This document shows, one piece after another, positions 45,696 to 54,369 of a DNA stretch of 64,000 bases. The stretch comes from Bacteroidota bacterium (GTDB lineage: Bacteria > Bacteroidota > Bacteroidia > AKYH767-A > 2013-40CM-41-45): NCBI GenBank assembly GCA_016720655.1, contig JADKKE010000006.1, forward strand, positions 124,001 to 188,000. The letters are read 5' to 3'. The notes below the pieces were generated by a model, which was given only the letters and a program-made list of their open reading frames with translations, did no database searches and was not told the origin of the DNA. The translations under genes and the position numbers were made by a program. How positions within the stretch are numbered: position 1 is the stretch's first letter; every line of letters begins with the position of its first letter.

Positions 45696-46160
45696 TTGAA
45701 CAACTGGCTCTGGTATATCAATGCCAAAACAGATTCCGGATATTTCATCGGGTATTATTCCCTTTTCGATCAGACAGATCAAATTGAATTTAGTTATTTA
45801 CCACAGAATGATTCTTTACTCTTTCAGTTTAAAGACAATGATGAAGTAAAAAAGCTCATTCGATTCTCGCAAGGCTATTACAGTGCGGATGCACTGGGAG
45901 ACACAGTTTATTTAAGTGATCTTCGTTTCGGTCTGATCACCGACTGGAAAAGTGGCACCGGATATTCTGTTTTCCGTTATGCCTTAAACAACAATGTAAA
46001 CAATGATCTTATCATTCAAAAAGGTCGTATGGAAGGTTCAGGGAAAGAAGCCATCAAAGCTTTGATTGAAAGAGCAAAGGGAACTAACCTGGTTCCGAGT
46101 TCAATGTTCAAAGTTGTTCCGGGTTCAGTGTTCCGGGTTCAGTGTTCTGTGTTTAGATAG
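45696..46160 (+). CDS. DUF457-like protein, C-terminal part, with a repeat-encoded tail
   Basis: Continues the preceding gene in another frame: PLNNWLWYINAKTDSGYFIGYYSLFD and LRFGLITDWKSGTGYSVFRYAL are the usual C-terminal soluble domain of this family. The apparent TTG start is only the first in-frame codon after the break. The natural end lies near IERAKGTN. The last 20 or so residues (VPSSMFKVVPGSVFRVQCSV) and the stop codon are encoded by the GTTCNNN heptamer array at 46092-46157. Confidence 0.85.
   Translation: MNNWLWYINAKTDSGYFIGYYSLFDQTDQIEFSYLPQNDSLLFQFKDNDEVKKLIRFSQGYYSADALGDTVYLSDLRFGLITDWKSGTGYSVFRYALNNNVNNDLIIQKGRMEGSGKEAIKALIERAKGTNLVPSSMFKVVPGSVFRVQCSVFR
46092..46157 (+). repeat. 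GTTCNNN heptamer array inside the 3' end of the DUF457 gene
   Basis: Units: GTTCCGA, GTTCAAT, GTTCAAA, a 3-base slip, GTTCCGG, GTTCAGT, GTTCCGG, GTTCAGT, GTTCTGT, GTTTAGA. The stop TAG follows at 46158. The same words recur at 59892-59940. Confidence 0.9.
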
Positions 46161-46177
46161 TTATTCGCAATCAGCTT

Positions 46178-46335
46178 AATAACTGAATAACTTAATAACT
46201 GAAAAGGGACGAGGGACGTTGGGACGAGGGACGATCCCCAGCCTAATAACTTAATAACTTAATAACTGAAAAGGAACGAGGGACGTTGGGACGAGGGACG
46301 ATCCCCGGCCTAATAACTTAATAACTTAATAACCG
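46178..46335 (+). repeat. Duplicated 67-bp module of octamers and GGGAC units
   Basis: Two copies, starting at 46201 and 46268, of a block with (GAGGGAC)-type units followed by GATCCCC and then AATAACTT octamers. An extra run of octamers (CTTAATAA, CTGAATAA) precedes the first copy. The copies differ at only a few positions. Confidence 0.8.
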
Positions 46336-46363
46336 AATTGCTCCGCATGAACGGTAGCTAACA

Positions 46364-46398
46364 AAAAATCTACAATCAAAAATCTACAATCAGCAATC
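46364..46398 (-). repeat. GATTGNN heptamer array just after the Fe-S gene stop
   Basis: On the minus strand: GATTGCT, GATTGTA, GATTTTT, GATTGTA, GATTTTT, beginning one base after the TAG stop of the gene at 46400. Confidence 0.88.
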
Positions 46399-46399
46399 C

Positions 46400-47185
46400 C
46401 TACAACTCTGCTGCCTTAGCAATCAGCTCCGCAATATCCATCACCTTCACCGTCTCTTCTTTGTTGAAATTTTTCACGCCATCGGTCATCATTGTCATAC
46501 AAAATGGACACCCTACGGCAATGATATCGGGTTGTAAAGCGAGGGCTTCTTCGGTGCGTTCGACATTTACATCTTTGCTTCCCTTTTCCGGTTCTTTGAA
46601 CATCTGAGCGCCACCGGCACCACAACAGAATCCTTTTGCTTTGGAGCGTTTCATTTCGCTGAGTGCTGCATCCAGTTTTTCAAGAACGATGCGCGGGGCT
46701 TCGTAAACACCATTGCCCCGACCGAGATAACAAGGATCGTGAAAAGTAATTTTCTTTCCCTGAAAACTTCCTCCCTGCACTTTTATTTTGCCTTCTGCAA
46801 ATAAAGACTGGAGCAATTCGGAGTGATGGACGACTTCATAATTGCCTCCCAACTCAGGATATTCATTTTTCAGCGTATTGAAGCAATGCGGACAAGCAGT
46901 GACTATTTTCCGAACTCCATATCCATTCAAGACCTGGATATTCATCATGGCTTGCATCTGGAACAGGAATTCATTCCCTGCTCTTTTTGCAGGATCGCCT
47001 GTACAACTTTCTTCTGTACCCAGTACAGCAAAACGAACACCTGCATGATGCAATAATTTAGCAACAGCACGTGTAATTTTTTGCGCACGTTCATCAAAAC
47101 TTCCTGAGCAACCCACCCAAAAGAGAACATCCGGAACTTCTCCCCGGGATGCGTATTCGGCCATTGTTGGTACCTGGAAATCCAT
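46400..47185 (-). CDS. Fe-S binding protein, HdrB/LutA-like (two CCG domains)
   Basis: 261 residues. Two cysteine-rich CCG-type domains: FWVGCSGSFDERAQ ... TACPHCFNTLKNEYP, and FHDPCYLGRGNGVYEAPR ... GFCCGAGGAQMF with VGCPFCMTMM. These resemble HdrB, the heterodisulfide reductase subunit with non-cubane Fe-S clusters, and the GlpC/LutA proteins. It pairs with the 4Fe-4S membrane protein upstream, giving an HdrBC-like electron-transfer module between quinones and an unknown acceptor. Common in Bacteroidota next to MCE and amidase genes. Confidence 0.9.
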   Translation of the reverse strand: MDFQVPTMAEYASRGEVPDVLFWVGCSGSFDERAQKITRAVAKLLHHAGVRFAVLGTEESCTGDPAKRAGNEFLFQMQAMMNIQVLNGYGVRKIVTACPHCFNTLKNEYPELGGNYEVVHHSELLQSLFAEGKIKVQGGSFQGKKITFHDPCYLGRGNGVYEAPRIVLEKLDAALSEMKRSKAKGFCCGAGGAQMFKEPEKGSKDVNVERTEEALALQPDIIAVGCPFCMTMMTDGVKNFNKEETVKVMDIAELIAKAAEL

Positions 47186-47190
47186 AGTTA

Positions 47191-47225
47191 GTGAAGAGTG
47201 AATGGTGAATGGTGAATAGTGATGA
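47191..47225 (+). repeat. GTGANNN heptamer array between the two Fe-S genes
   Basis: Units GTGAAGA, GTGAATG, GTGAATG, GTGAATA, GTGATGA. It begins 5 bases upstream of the ATG at 47185 and lies in the 104-base gap after the upstream gene. Confidence 0.85.
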
Positions 47226-47289
47226 AGAGAAAATTATCCGAATTATTCTCTCGTATTTGAATACTTTTTTGAATAGAAAATCATTCCGT

Positions 47290-48024
47290 TCAAGTTCCTT
47301 CTTCCGCCCATTTGTAGCGATCAGCCTGAGCAAATTGCCAGGGAGCACCGTTGTTTTCAATTTTATTAAACATTCCTGCCAGTTCTTGCGGAACTTTGGA
47401 TTCTTCCATGATGAGATAACGTCGCATATCAAGGATGATACTCAGCGGATCAATATTCACAGGACAAGCTTCTGTGCATGCATTACAACTTGTGCATGCC
47501 CATAATTCTTCTTCCGTGATATAATTTAATAATGATTTTTCGTCTCGGTATTCCGTTCCGTTTTTATCGATTGCTTTTCCTACTTCTTCCAATCGGTCAC
47601 GGGTATCCATCATTATTTTGCGTGGAGAAAGTAATTTCCCTGTTTGATTTGCCGGACATGATGAAGTGCATCGACCACATTCCGTACAGGAATACGCATC
47701 CATCAATTGTTTCCAGGTGAGGTCTTCCACATCCTTGGCACCAAATCGCTGTGGACTTGCCGGAACATCTGTAGCAGGGACTGAAGCAGGATCCAGCATT
47801 AACTTTACTTCACGTGTTACACTCTCCATATTTGTAAACCGACCTTTCGCTTCCAGGTTGGAATAATACACATTCGGGAATGAAAGAAAGATGTGGAAGT
47901 GTTTTGAATACGGAACATAATTGAGAAACAATAAAATCCCAATGATGTGAAACCACCAGCAAAATCGTTCGATCAATTCAAGAGATTCACTGCTCATCCC
48001 GGAAACACTCGGCGAATAAACCAC
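47290..48024 (-). CDS. 4Fe-4S membrane protein, HdrC-like, C-terminal part after frameshift
   Basis: Contains the ferredoxin-like half: SCTECGRCTSSCPANQTGKLLSP and WACTSCNACTEACPVNIDP, two CxxCxxCxxxCP cluster motifs, plus the last membrane helix (RFCWWFHIIGILLFLNYVPYSKHFH). It is not an independent gene: the helix and SGMSSESLELIERFCWW continue the protein begun at 48595. Joining needs removal of one base (an extra T in GAG-T-GTT near 48010). Reduces or oxidises the HdrB-like partner downstream. Confidence 0.9.
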   Translation of the reverse strand: MVYSPSVSGMSSESLELIERFCWWFHIIGILLFLNYVPYSKHFHIFLSFPNVYYSNLEAKGRFTNMESVTREVKLMLDPASVPATDVPASPQRFGAKDVEDLTWKQLMDAYSCTECGRCTSSCPANQTGKLLSPRKIMMDTRDRLEEVGKAIDKNGTEYRDEKSLLNYITEEELWACTSCNACTEACPVNIDPLSIILDMRRYLIMEESKVPQELAGMFNKIENNGAPWQFAQADRYKWAEEGT

Positions 48025-48595
48025 TCACCGGAAATGAACCGGCATGAATATAATGACTAAAGTCGCGGCTTTGAAGAACACTGTCTGTTGCATTCATTGT
48101 AAGAAATGCTGTCATCAACAACACTTCAGTGATCAGAATGATATTCGCATCGGTGCGCGGCCAGGAAGTCATTTCGCGCATCCAGAAACGCTTCAGTTTA
48201 AGAATATTTCTTCTGGCAAGAAAGACCAGAACACCGACCAACACCAGCAAAGCGAGCACTTCAAAACTGGCAATCAGAAAATCGTATACAGGACCAAGTC
48301 CGGCGAAAAACCGATGCGTTCCGAATACGCCATCAATCATAATTTCAAGGACTTCGAAATTGATGATGATGAAACCAACGTACACAAATATGTGCATGAT
48401 CCCGGCAACCGGACGTACAACCATTTTGGATTGTCCCAGAGCAACGCGTATCATGGTCATCCAGCGATCACCGGAACGATCGGTACGGCTTAAATCCCGA
48501 CCCAGACGAATGTTACGAATGATGGTAGAAAGGTTCCTGGAAAACCAGTAGATCGCGACAAGGAGGATTAGTGCAAAAAGTATTTGTGCAATCAT
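47987..48595 (-). CDS. 4Fe-4S membrane protein, N-terminal membrane part before frameshift
   Basis: Resembles the gamma subunit of nitrate reductase: a membrane domain of five or six helices (IAQILFALILLVAIYWFSRN, HIFVYVGFIIINFEVLEIMI, FLIASFEVLALLVLVGVLVFLA, NIILITEVLLMTAFLTMNA) with His residues that could bind haem b (RPVAGIMHIFVYVG, SHYIHAG). It ends in a false stop after FPVSGLFAE. The complete protein would have about 435 residues. Confidence 0.88.
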   Translation of the reverse strand: MIAQILFALILLVAIYWFSRNLSTIIRNIRLGRDLSRTDRSGDRWMTMIRVALGQSKMVVRPVAGIMHIFVYVGFIIINFEVLEIMIDGVFGTHRFFAGLGPVYDFLIASFEVLALLVLVGVLVFLARRNILKLKRFWMREMTSWPRTDANIILITEVLLMTAFLTMNATDSVLQSRDFSHYIHAGSFPVSGLFAECFRDEQ

Positions 48596-48633
48596 AATGT
48601 CAATAGATCAGTTCCGGTTTATTCAGCCGGATG

Positions 48634-49608
48634 TCAATTCTTGTTTTTCTTTTTCCCTCCAAAAGAAAAGAGAGAAAGATTGATATACCGCTTCGGATTT
48701 TCATGCAAGTCTGTGATCAATGCATCCAAATCTCTTGCTGTAGAATTTAAATTGTGATACAAACTGTCGTTCGTTGCCAACTGACCAAGCGATCCTTCTC
48801 CCTTATTCATTCCTTCAAAAAGGATTGCTGTTTGTTCCAGAGTTCTTTTTGCATTCCCGATGGTTTCAGCAAGGTTAGCTTTTGCCAAAGTGTCTGAAAT
48901 GGAAGCAAAATTGTTGAGTATATCAGCAATTTTATCGTTGTTATTCTTGATGTTCGTTGTGATGGATTCAAGATTGTCAAAAATCATCCGGAGTCGGCCT
49001 TGCTTCGCCAAAACTGTATCCATATTCGAAGCGATGTTCTGAATTGAATACAGGGAATTGGAAATACTTTCAAATGAACGCTTCAGGTTGTTCTTCGTTT
49101 CTTCATTAAAGACTCCACGGAGAATCAACAATACAGAATCGAGAGAACTCAGAAGATTTTCTGCCTTTAATTTAATAGGTGCAACCTGTGCGCTCACCTG
49201 TTCGGTCAAACTGCTTTGCCTTGCACTTTGCAAGGTATCTCCATTTTGCAATTCTTCCTGCGCATCTCCAAATACCAAACGAATTCCTTTAGTCCCCAAT
49301 AAATCAGTACTGTATATTTCAGCAACGCAGTTACGCGGAACTTTTACTTTGCTGCTCACATGCATACTCACCAGAATTTTACCGGAATAGTCCGGTAAAA
49401 GAATCAGGTTCCTCACCAGTCCTACTTTCATTCCATTCACAAGAATCACATTGCTTGCAGCAAGGCCATCCACTCTGTCGTACACTGCAAAAACAAGCTT
49501 CTGACTCGTGAAAAAATCTTTTCCTTTGAGATAATTGACTCCCCAGAACATCAGGGCGATGCCGGTGGTTACAATCAATCCTATTCTGGCTTCTCTTGAA
49601 AGTTTCAT
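48634..49608 (-). CDS. MCE/MlaD family protein
   Basis: 324 residues. One N-terminal membrane helix (ARIGLIVTTGIALMFWGVNYL) anchors a periplasmic MCE domain (VFAVYDRVDGLAASNVILVNGMKVGLVRNLIL, EIYSTDLLGTKGIRLVFGD). A long coiled-coil of about 130 residues follows (SFESISNSLYSIQNIASNMD, TTNIKNNNDKIADILNNFAS). MlaD-type proteins form hexameric rings that pass phospholipids between inner and outer membranes. The permease and ATPase partners (MlaE, MlaF) are not in this window. It is downstream of the amidase gene. Confidence 0.93.
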   Translation of the reverse strand: MKLSREARIGLIVTTGIALMFWGVNYLKGKDFFTSQKLVFAVYDRVDGLAASNVILVNGMKVGLVRNLILLPDYSGKILVSMHVSSKVKVPRNCVAEIYSTDLLGTKGIRLVFGDAQEELQNGDTLQSARQSSLTEQVSAQVAPIKLKAENLLSSLDSVLLILRGVFNEETKNNLKRSFESISNSLYSIQNIASNMDTVLAKQGRLRMIFDNLESITTNIKNNNDKIADILNNFASISDTLAKANLAETIGNAKRTLEQTAILFEGMNKGEGSLGQLATNDSLYHNLNSTARDLDALITDLHENPKRYINLSLFSFGGKKKNKN

Positions 49609-49638
49609 ACTTTATATTTTCCTGCCCTGTTAAAAGGA

Positions 49639-49756
49639 TTTTCCGAAAAATTTTAATCGGAAAAGTTTTTAAAAGTAACTATTTTAGTTTGAAGACTGCA
49701 CTCCATCCCCCCTTTCCTCGCTCCCTGTTGAAAATCACTGTGTTCGGAACCGAACA
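49639..49756. promoter_or_regulatory. Two short inverted repeats upstream of the MCE gene
   Basis: TTTTCCGA / TCGGAAAA (49639-49664, 10-base loop) and the palindrome TGTTCGG-AA-CCGAACA (49741-49756). They lie in the 213-base gap before the MCE gene and could be an operator or a weak terminator. Role unknown. Confidence 0.3.
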
Positions 49757-49776
49757 AGAAGCCTGACATCCTTTGC

Positions 49777-49818
49777 ATCAATCAACAATCCTCAATCCTC
49801 AATCTACAATCAACAATC
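49777..49818 (-). repeat. GATTGNN heptamer array just after the amidase stop
   Basis: On the minus strand six units: GATTGTT, GATTGTA, GATTGAG, GATTGAG, GATTGTT, GATTGAT. It begins 3 bases after the amidase stop codon at 49822. Confidence 0.9.
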
Positions 49819-49821
49819 CTC

Positions 49822-51137
49822 TCACCTCTTCCTCATCCTCTCCCTCGCCTCCTTAATACTGATTCGTTTATCATCTAAATACGCAACAACAAACGCGTCT
49901 TTAAATCCTTTCTCCCTCATCTCATCCTGCAATGCAATTGCATCATTCATCGTCTTTACATCGCCACTGATGTATTTATACATTCCTTTTTCTTTTCTTC
50001 CCTGACATTTTTTAAACCCTTAAACTTTGTACTTCCTTTAACTATCCGGGAAGGCGAAATCAGAATTTGTACCCCGAAAGTCAGATCCCCTGAAATATGT
50101 CCTTCAGGCATAATTGAATTGTCTTTTAACACAATTTCATCTTTGGGCTTTTCGCTTTCCGCTCCCTGATCTTTTACGATTGGTTTAGGTTTGGATTCCA
50201 AATCATTATCGTTTGGAACTCCTTTTGTACCCGGACTTGAACTGTCCTTTGATGGTGCCGGAGCTTCCGGTTCCGAGGTTTCCTGCTTAATACCATAAGA
50301 CTCAATATTGTTCTTATAAGATTTAAAAGCATTGAAAATTCCGTGTGCTACTTCTTGTTGTCCTTTTTCTGAACTGAGGTATTTCGCTTCAGTGGGATGA
50401 GAAAGAAATCCGGTTTCGATGAGAATACTCGGCATGGCAGTTTTGTACAAAACGAGAAAACCTGCTTGCTTGACTCCGCGGCTTGGTCGACCTTTGGATT
50501 TTAGTTCCTGCTGAACAGCAGATGCCATTTTGAGACTTTGGTCCAGGAAAGTATTTTGATAAAGGGAGAAAATAATATTGGCTTCCGGACTGTTTGGATC
50601 AAAGCCATCATATTGTTTCGTGTAATCCTTTTCCAGCAAAACGACTTCATTCTCCCGTTTGGATACTTCGAGGTTCGCTTCGGACATATGCAGTCCCATC
50701 ACCCAGGTTTCCGCACCAAGAATTTCTTCGTTACAAAGCTCCTTCTTCTTCTTTTTGTTGAAATAGCATGCTGAATTGCAATGAATACAAATAAACAGGT
50801 CCGCACGTGCGTTGTTCGCAATAGCAGCACGTTCATGCAATTCAACAAACACATCTGTCTTTCGAGTATAAATCACTTTCACATCCGGAAAATGCTCCTC
50901 AATGTATTTCCCGAGCTTGAGAGCCACACCAAGAGCCACATCCTTCTCCTTCACATTCTTACCCAGACAACCGGAATCATGTCCACCATGCCCTGCATCG
51001 ATCACAACTTTCGTCACACCATAAGGTTTGGATTTGAAAGTGGTGAAGGAAGTGGAAATGAACAAACATCCAATTGCGAGTAGTTTACCCACAAAAGGAA
51101 GTCCGGGACGATATTTTTTCGTTAGTTTTGAAGCCAA
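49822..51137 (-). CDS. N-acetylmuramoyl-L-alanine amidase with C-terminal SPOR domain, frameshifted
   Basis: Amidase_3 domain: TKVVIDAGHGGHDSGCLG (first zinc His), VKVIYTRKTDVFVELHERAAIAN (Glu), FICIHCNSA (second His) and SILIETGFLSHPTEAKYL (catalytic Glu). It cuts the amide between MurNAc and the stem peptide during cell separation. A linker rich in Pro, Ser and Lys and a SPOR-like C-terminal domain follow. The frame breaks near 49984-50000 in an A-rich run; the next frame gives MYKYISGDVKTMNDAIALQDE and ends at 49822. GTG at 51089 is an alternative start giving a better signal peptide (VGKLLAIGCLFISTSFTTF). Divergent from lptD. Confidence 0.9.
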
Positions 51138-51161
51138 ATCCGAGGCAAATTTTCTTTAGAA

Positions 51162-53726
51162 TTGTTTTCGCAAGTATCCAAAATATCAACCCCGCTTTTA
51201 GCCCTTTTCCTGCTTGTTTTTCAACAATTTGCTGTTGGTTCAAGAGGTTCAGATTTCAAGCCGGAAATCACACTTTCGGTTGATACTGACAGCCTGGTAA
51301 TCAGAACAGACACTCTTGCCCTGGCTCCCGATACTAACGTGGCAGACGATGATGTATTGAAGTCTAAAATCCATTACCATGCCACTGATTCAATTAGGGT
51401 GGATGTGGAAAATGAAGTTGTGTACTTGTATGGAAATGCAAAGGTAGACTACGAAGACCTCCATTTGAAAGCAAATTACATTCTTATCAACATGGGAAAG
51501 AAGGATTTGTATGCAGAGGGAAGCACTGATAGTACCGGTAAATTAATCGGCGCACCCGAATTTTCCCAGGCTGATCAGCAATTCAGGTCCAATTCTATCC
51601 ATTATAACTTCGAAACGAAAAAAGGGAAGATCGGCTATGTGATAACAAAGGAAGGTGAAGGATATATTCATGGTGAAGTAGTAAAAAAGGATCCGGAGAA
51701 CAACTTCTTCATCAAGAACGGTTTGTATACTACCTGCGACCTTGATACTCCTCACTTTGCTATTACAGCCAATAAGCTAAAAGTGATCAGCAACAATAAG
51801 ATTGTAACTGGACCGGCATATCTGACCATTGAAAACATCCCTACTCCCTTCCTTATTCCTTTCGGCTTTTTCCCAAACAAAAAAGGGCGCAGTTCGGGAA
51901 TCATTTTCCCGGCATTTGGAGAATCAACAGAACGAGGATTTTACTTCCAGCATCTGGGCTACTATTTTGGCTTCAGTGATTATTTCAATCTCGCTCTCAC
52001 CTCCGATTTGTATACCAAAGGAAGTTATACACTCGATCTCGCCTCCATTTATAAAAAACGATACCGCTATTCCGGAACACTCCGGCTTAGTTATGCGAAA
52101 AGTCTGACCAGCGAAAGAGAACTGCCTGATTTCAGCAGTGTCGAAGATTTCCATGTCAACTGGACACATGCTCAGGATCCGAAAGCGAATCCGTATCGAT
52201 CTTTTAATGCTACAGTCAATGCCGGGACATCGAAGTATTACAGGAATACAATTTCTTCGGTCAACAATTTCTTATCCAATACATTTTCATCTTCTATTGC
52301 CTACAGCCGTTCCTTTCCTGACAAGCCAATCAATCTGGGTATTTCCCTCAATCATACCCAAAATACCATCACACACGATATCCGTATCACTGCGCCGGAT
52401 GTGAGCTTCAATGTTGCACGGATAAGTCCTTTTAAAAGAAAACATTCAATCGGAGCGCAACGATGGTTTGAAAAAATCGGGACAAGTTATTCCCTGCGGG
52501 CGACAAATTATGTACAAACCAAAGATTCATTGCTTTTCAAAGATGGCACTCTGGAAAATATGCAAAATGGAATCCAGCATTCAATTCCGGTATCGACTTC
52601 CTTTAACATCCTGAGTTATTTTACACTGAGTCCATCAGCCAATTATACTGAACGCTGGTATTTCAAGACTACACAATTTGAATGGAACAATGAGTTGAAT
52701 AAGCTGGACACCATCACTGTGAAAAAATTTCAAACGGCGAGAGATTATCAGTTCAGCCTGGGATTGAATACACGAATTTATGGAATGTACCAGATGAAAC
52801 ACGGTCCGGTTGCAGCAGTTCGTCATGTGATGACCCCGACAGTTTCTTTCGGTTACCGACCGGATTTCAGTAAGCCGGGTTATGGTTATTATAAAACCAT
52901 TCAATACGATACACTGGGCCGTACACAAACCTATTCAATATTTCAGAATTCAGTTTACGGGGGGCCCGGTGGAGGAAAATTCGGGAGTCTGAATTTCGGT
53001 CTGGATAATAATATTGAAATGAAAGTGCGGACGAAATCAGACACCGGTGCAACGATGAAAAAAATAAAGTTGTTGGAAAGCTTGCGGTTCGGAGCAAGTT
53101 ACAACCTCATTGCTGATTCCATGAACTGGAGTTCATTGTCGATCAGTGGTCGGACAACATTGTTTGATCGAATGAGTATTAATTTTGGTGGTGTTCTTGA
53201 TCCTTACGCTTTTGATGAAAACAATCGTGATTATAACAAATATCTGAAAGACCAGAACGGACATTTGTTTCGTTTAACGGCGGCAAGTATTTCTACCAAT
53301 TTTTCGATTACACCACGAAAGAATAAAACAAGCGCTAAATTTTCAAAACAAGAAATCGACTACATCAATCAGCATCCGGAGGAATATGTAGATTTTGAAA
53401 TACCCTACAATCTCACTGTCAGTTACACCTACAGTTATTCAAAACTGGGAAATGCGCCAACAGTTCAATCACAATCTGCCAGCTTCAATGCGGATCTCAG
53501 TCTGACACCACGCTGGAAAATCGGATTCAACAGCTGGTATGATTTTACAGGAGGAAGATTTACCAATGCAGGAGTAAATATCTATCGTGATTTGCATTGC
53601 TGGGAGATGCGCCTGAACTGGACTCCATTCGGTTATCTCGAGGGATACAATTTTCAGATCAATGTAAAATCTTCTATCCTTCAGGATTTGAAATTATTAA
53701 AGAAGAAAGAGTTTTACGACCGTTAA
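51162..53726 (+). CDS. lptD: LPS-assembly outer-membrane protein LptD-like
   Basis: 854 residues. Signal peptide (FSQVSKISTPLLALFLLVFQQFAVG), an N-terminal OstA/LptA-like beta-jellyroll (VDVENEVVYLYGNAKVDYEDLHLKANYI, RSNSIHYNFETKKGKIGYV), and a large beta-barrel of about 600 residues (YLTIENIPTPFLIPFGFFPNKKGRSSGIIFP is the typical junction). LptD inserts lipopolysaccharide in the outer leaflet. Start TTG at 51162 is the only candidate in frame after an upstream stop at 51129. Its divergent neighbour is the amidase, with about 25 bases between TTG starts. Confidence 0.92.
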   Translation: MFSQVSKISTPLLALFLLVFQQFAVGSRGSDFKPEITLSVDTDSLVIRTDTLALAPDTNVADDDVLKSKIHYHATDSIRVDVENEVVYLYGNAKVDYEDLHLKANYILINMGKKDLYAEGSTDSTGKLIGAPEFSQADQQFRSNSIHYNFETKKGKIGYVITKEGEGYIHGEVVKKDPENNFFIKNGLYTTCDLDTPHFAITANKLKVISNNKIVTGPAYLTIENIPTPFLIPFGFFPNKKGRSSGIIFPAFGESTERGFYFQHLGYYFGFSDYFNLALTSDLYTKGSYTLDLASIYKKRYRYSGTLRLSYAKSLTSERELPDFSSVEDFHVNWTHAQDPKANPYRSFNATVNAGTSKYYRNTISSVNNFLSNTFSSSIAYSRSFPDKPINLGISLNHTQNTITHDIRITAPDVSFNVARISPFKRKHSIGAQRWFEKIGTSYSLRATNYVQTKDSLLFKDGTLENMQNGIQHSIPVSTSFNILSYFTLSPSANYTERWYFKTTQFEWNNELNKLDTITVKKFQTARDYQFSLGLNTRIYGMYQMKHGPVAAVRHVMTPTVSFGYRPDFSKPGYGYYKTIQYDTLGRTQTYSIFQNSVYGGPGGGKFGSLNFGLDNNIEMKVRTKSDTGATMKKIKLLESLRFGASYNLIADSMNWSSLSISGRTTLFDRMSINFGGVLDPYAFDENNRDYNKYLKDQNGHLFRLTAASISTNFSITPRKNKTSAKFSKQEIDYINQHPEEYVDFEIPYNLTVSYTYSYSKLGNAPTVQSQSASFNADLSLTPRWKIGFNSWYDFTGGRFTNAGVNIYRDLHCWEMRLNWTPFGYLEGYNFQINVKSSILQDLKLLKKKEFYDR

Positions 53727-53749
53727 AAAACCGGGATTTCAGGAAAATC

Positions 53750-54271
53750 TTAGTGCAGTTTTAATTTCATGAGGTAATCTTCATCCTCGGCATCACCCAA
53801 TTTGAACATTTTGGATCCGAAAATTTCGAATCCATACGCTTTGTAAAAATTGATGGCTTTGTGGTTGTCGATGTTCACTCCCAGCCAGATCCATTCATTC
53901 TTCTCTGCATTCGCGATACGAAGACTTTCTTCCATGAGTGCTTTACCAGCTTGTTGTTTTTGAAAAGCCTGATAAATATAGATCCGTTCTACTTCAATTA
54001 CTTTTGCATCTTTGAATTCATCGTAAGTCCTGTCTCTCCTGATCTTCGCATACCCCACCGGTTCCTCATTTGCGAATACAAATAAAAAAGTATTTACATC
54101 CCGGTTCTCCAGATCCTTTTTAATTTTCTCTTCATCAAAAGCATCGAGAAGATAGGTCTGCATATCTTCCGGTGTATTGTAATCTTTCCAGGTTTCATAA
54201 AAGGTTTCTCTGCCAATCCTGGCCAGAAGGGAATATTCACCGGGTTCAACCAAACGCACTGAAACTTGCAT
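53750..54271 (-). CDS. GNAT family N-acetyltransferase
   Basis: 173 residues. The GNAT fold is visible as VRLVEPGEYSLLARIGRETF, FLFVFANEEPVGYAKIRRD, then VIEVERIYIYQAFQKQQAGKALMEESLRIA (motif A, acetyl-CoA binding) and IWLGVNIDNHKAINFYKAYGFEIFG. The acetyl acceptor is unknown. Short and complete, convergent with lptD (23 bases between stops). Confidence 0.92.
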   Translation of the reverse strand: MQVSVRLVEPGEYSLLARIGRETFYETWKDYNTPEDMQTYLLDAFDEEKIKKDLENRDVNTFLFVFANEEPVGYAKIRRDRTYDEFKDAKVIEVERIYIYQAFQKQQAGKALMEESLRIANAEKNEWIWLGVNIDNHKAINFYKAYGFEIFGSKMFKLGDAEDEDYLMKLKLH

Positions 54272-54339
54272 TGAAGAGAAATTTAGGTCCTAAAAATACA
54301 GAAAACATGTAAAATTCATCCGATCATGAACAATTCGAT

Positions 54340-54347
54340 TAATTTTG
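54340..54347 (+). promoter_or_regulatory. -7 element of the YwqK-like gene
   Basis: TAATTTTG, 22 bases before the ATG at 54370. Confidence 0.5.
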
Positions 54348-54369
54348 CGCCAATAATCATGATAACAAT

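Noticed and set aside
31270..48015. Programmed +1 frameshifting at three sites with an extra T (ACC-T-GAC, AAG-T-GAG, GAG-T-GTT)
   Set aside because: Two sites resemble a stop read +1 as in prfB, but there is no upstream Shine-Dalgarno-like stimulator, the third site has no stop, and other breaks in the window need -1 shifts. Consensus error is simpler.
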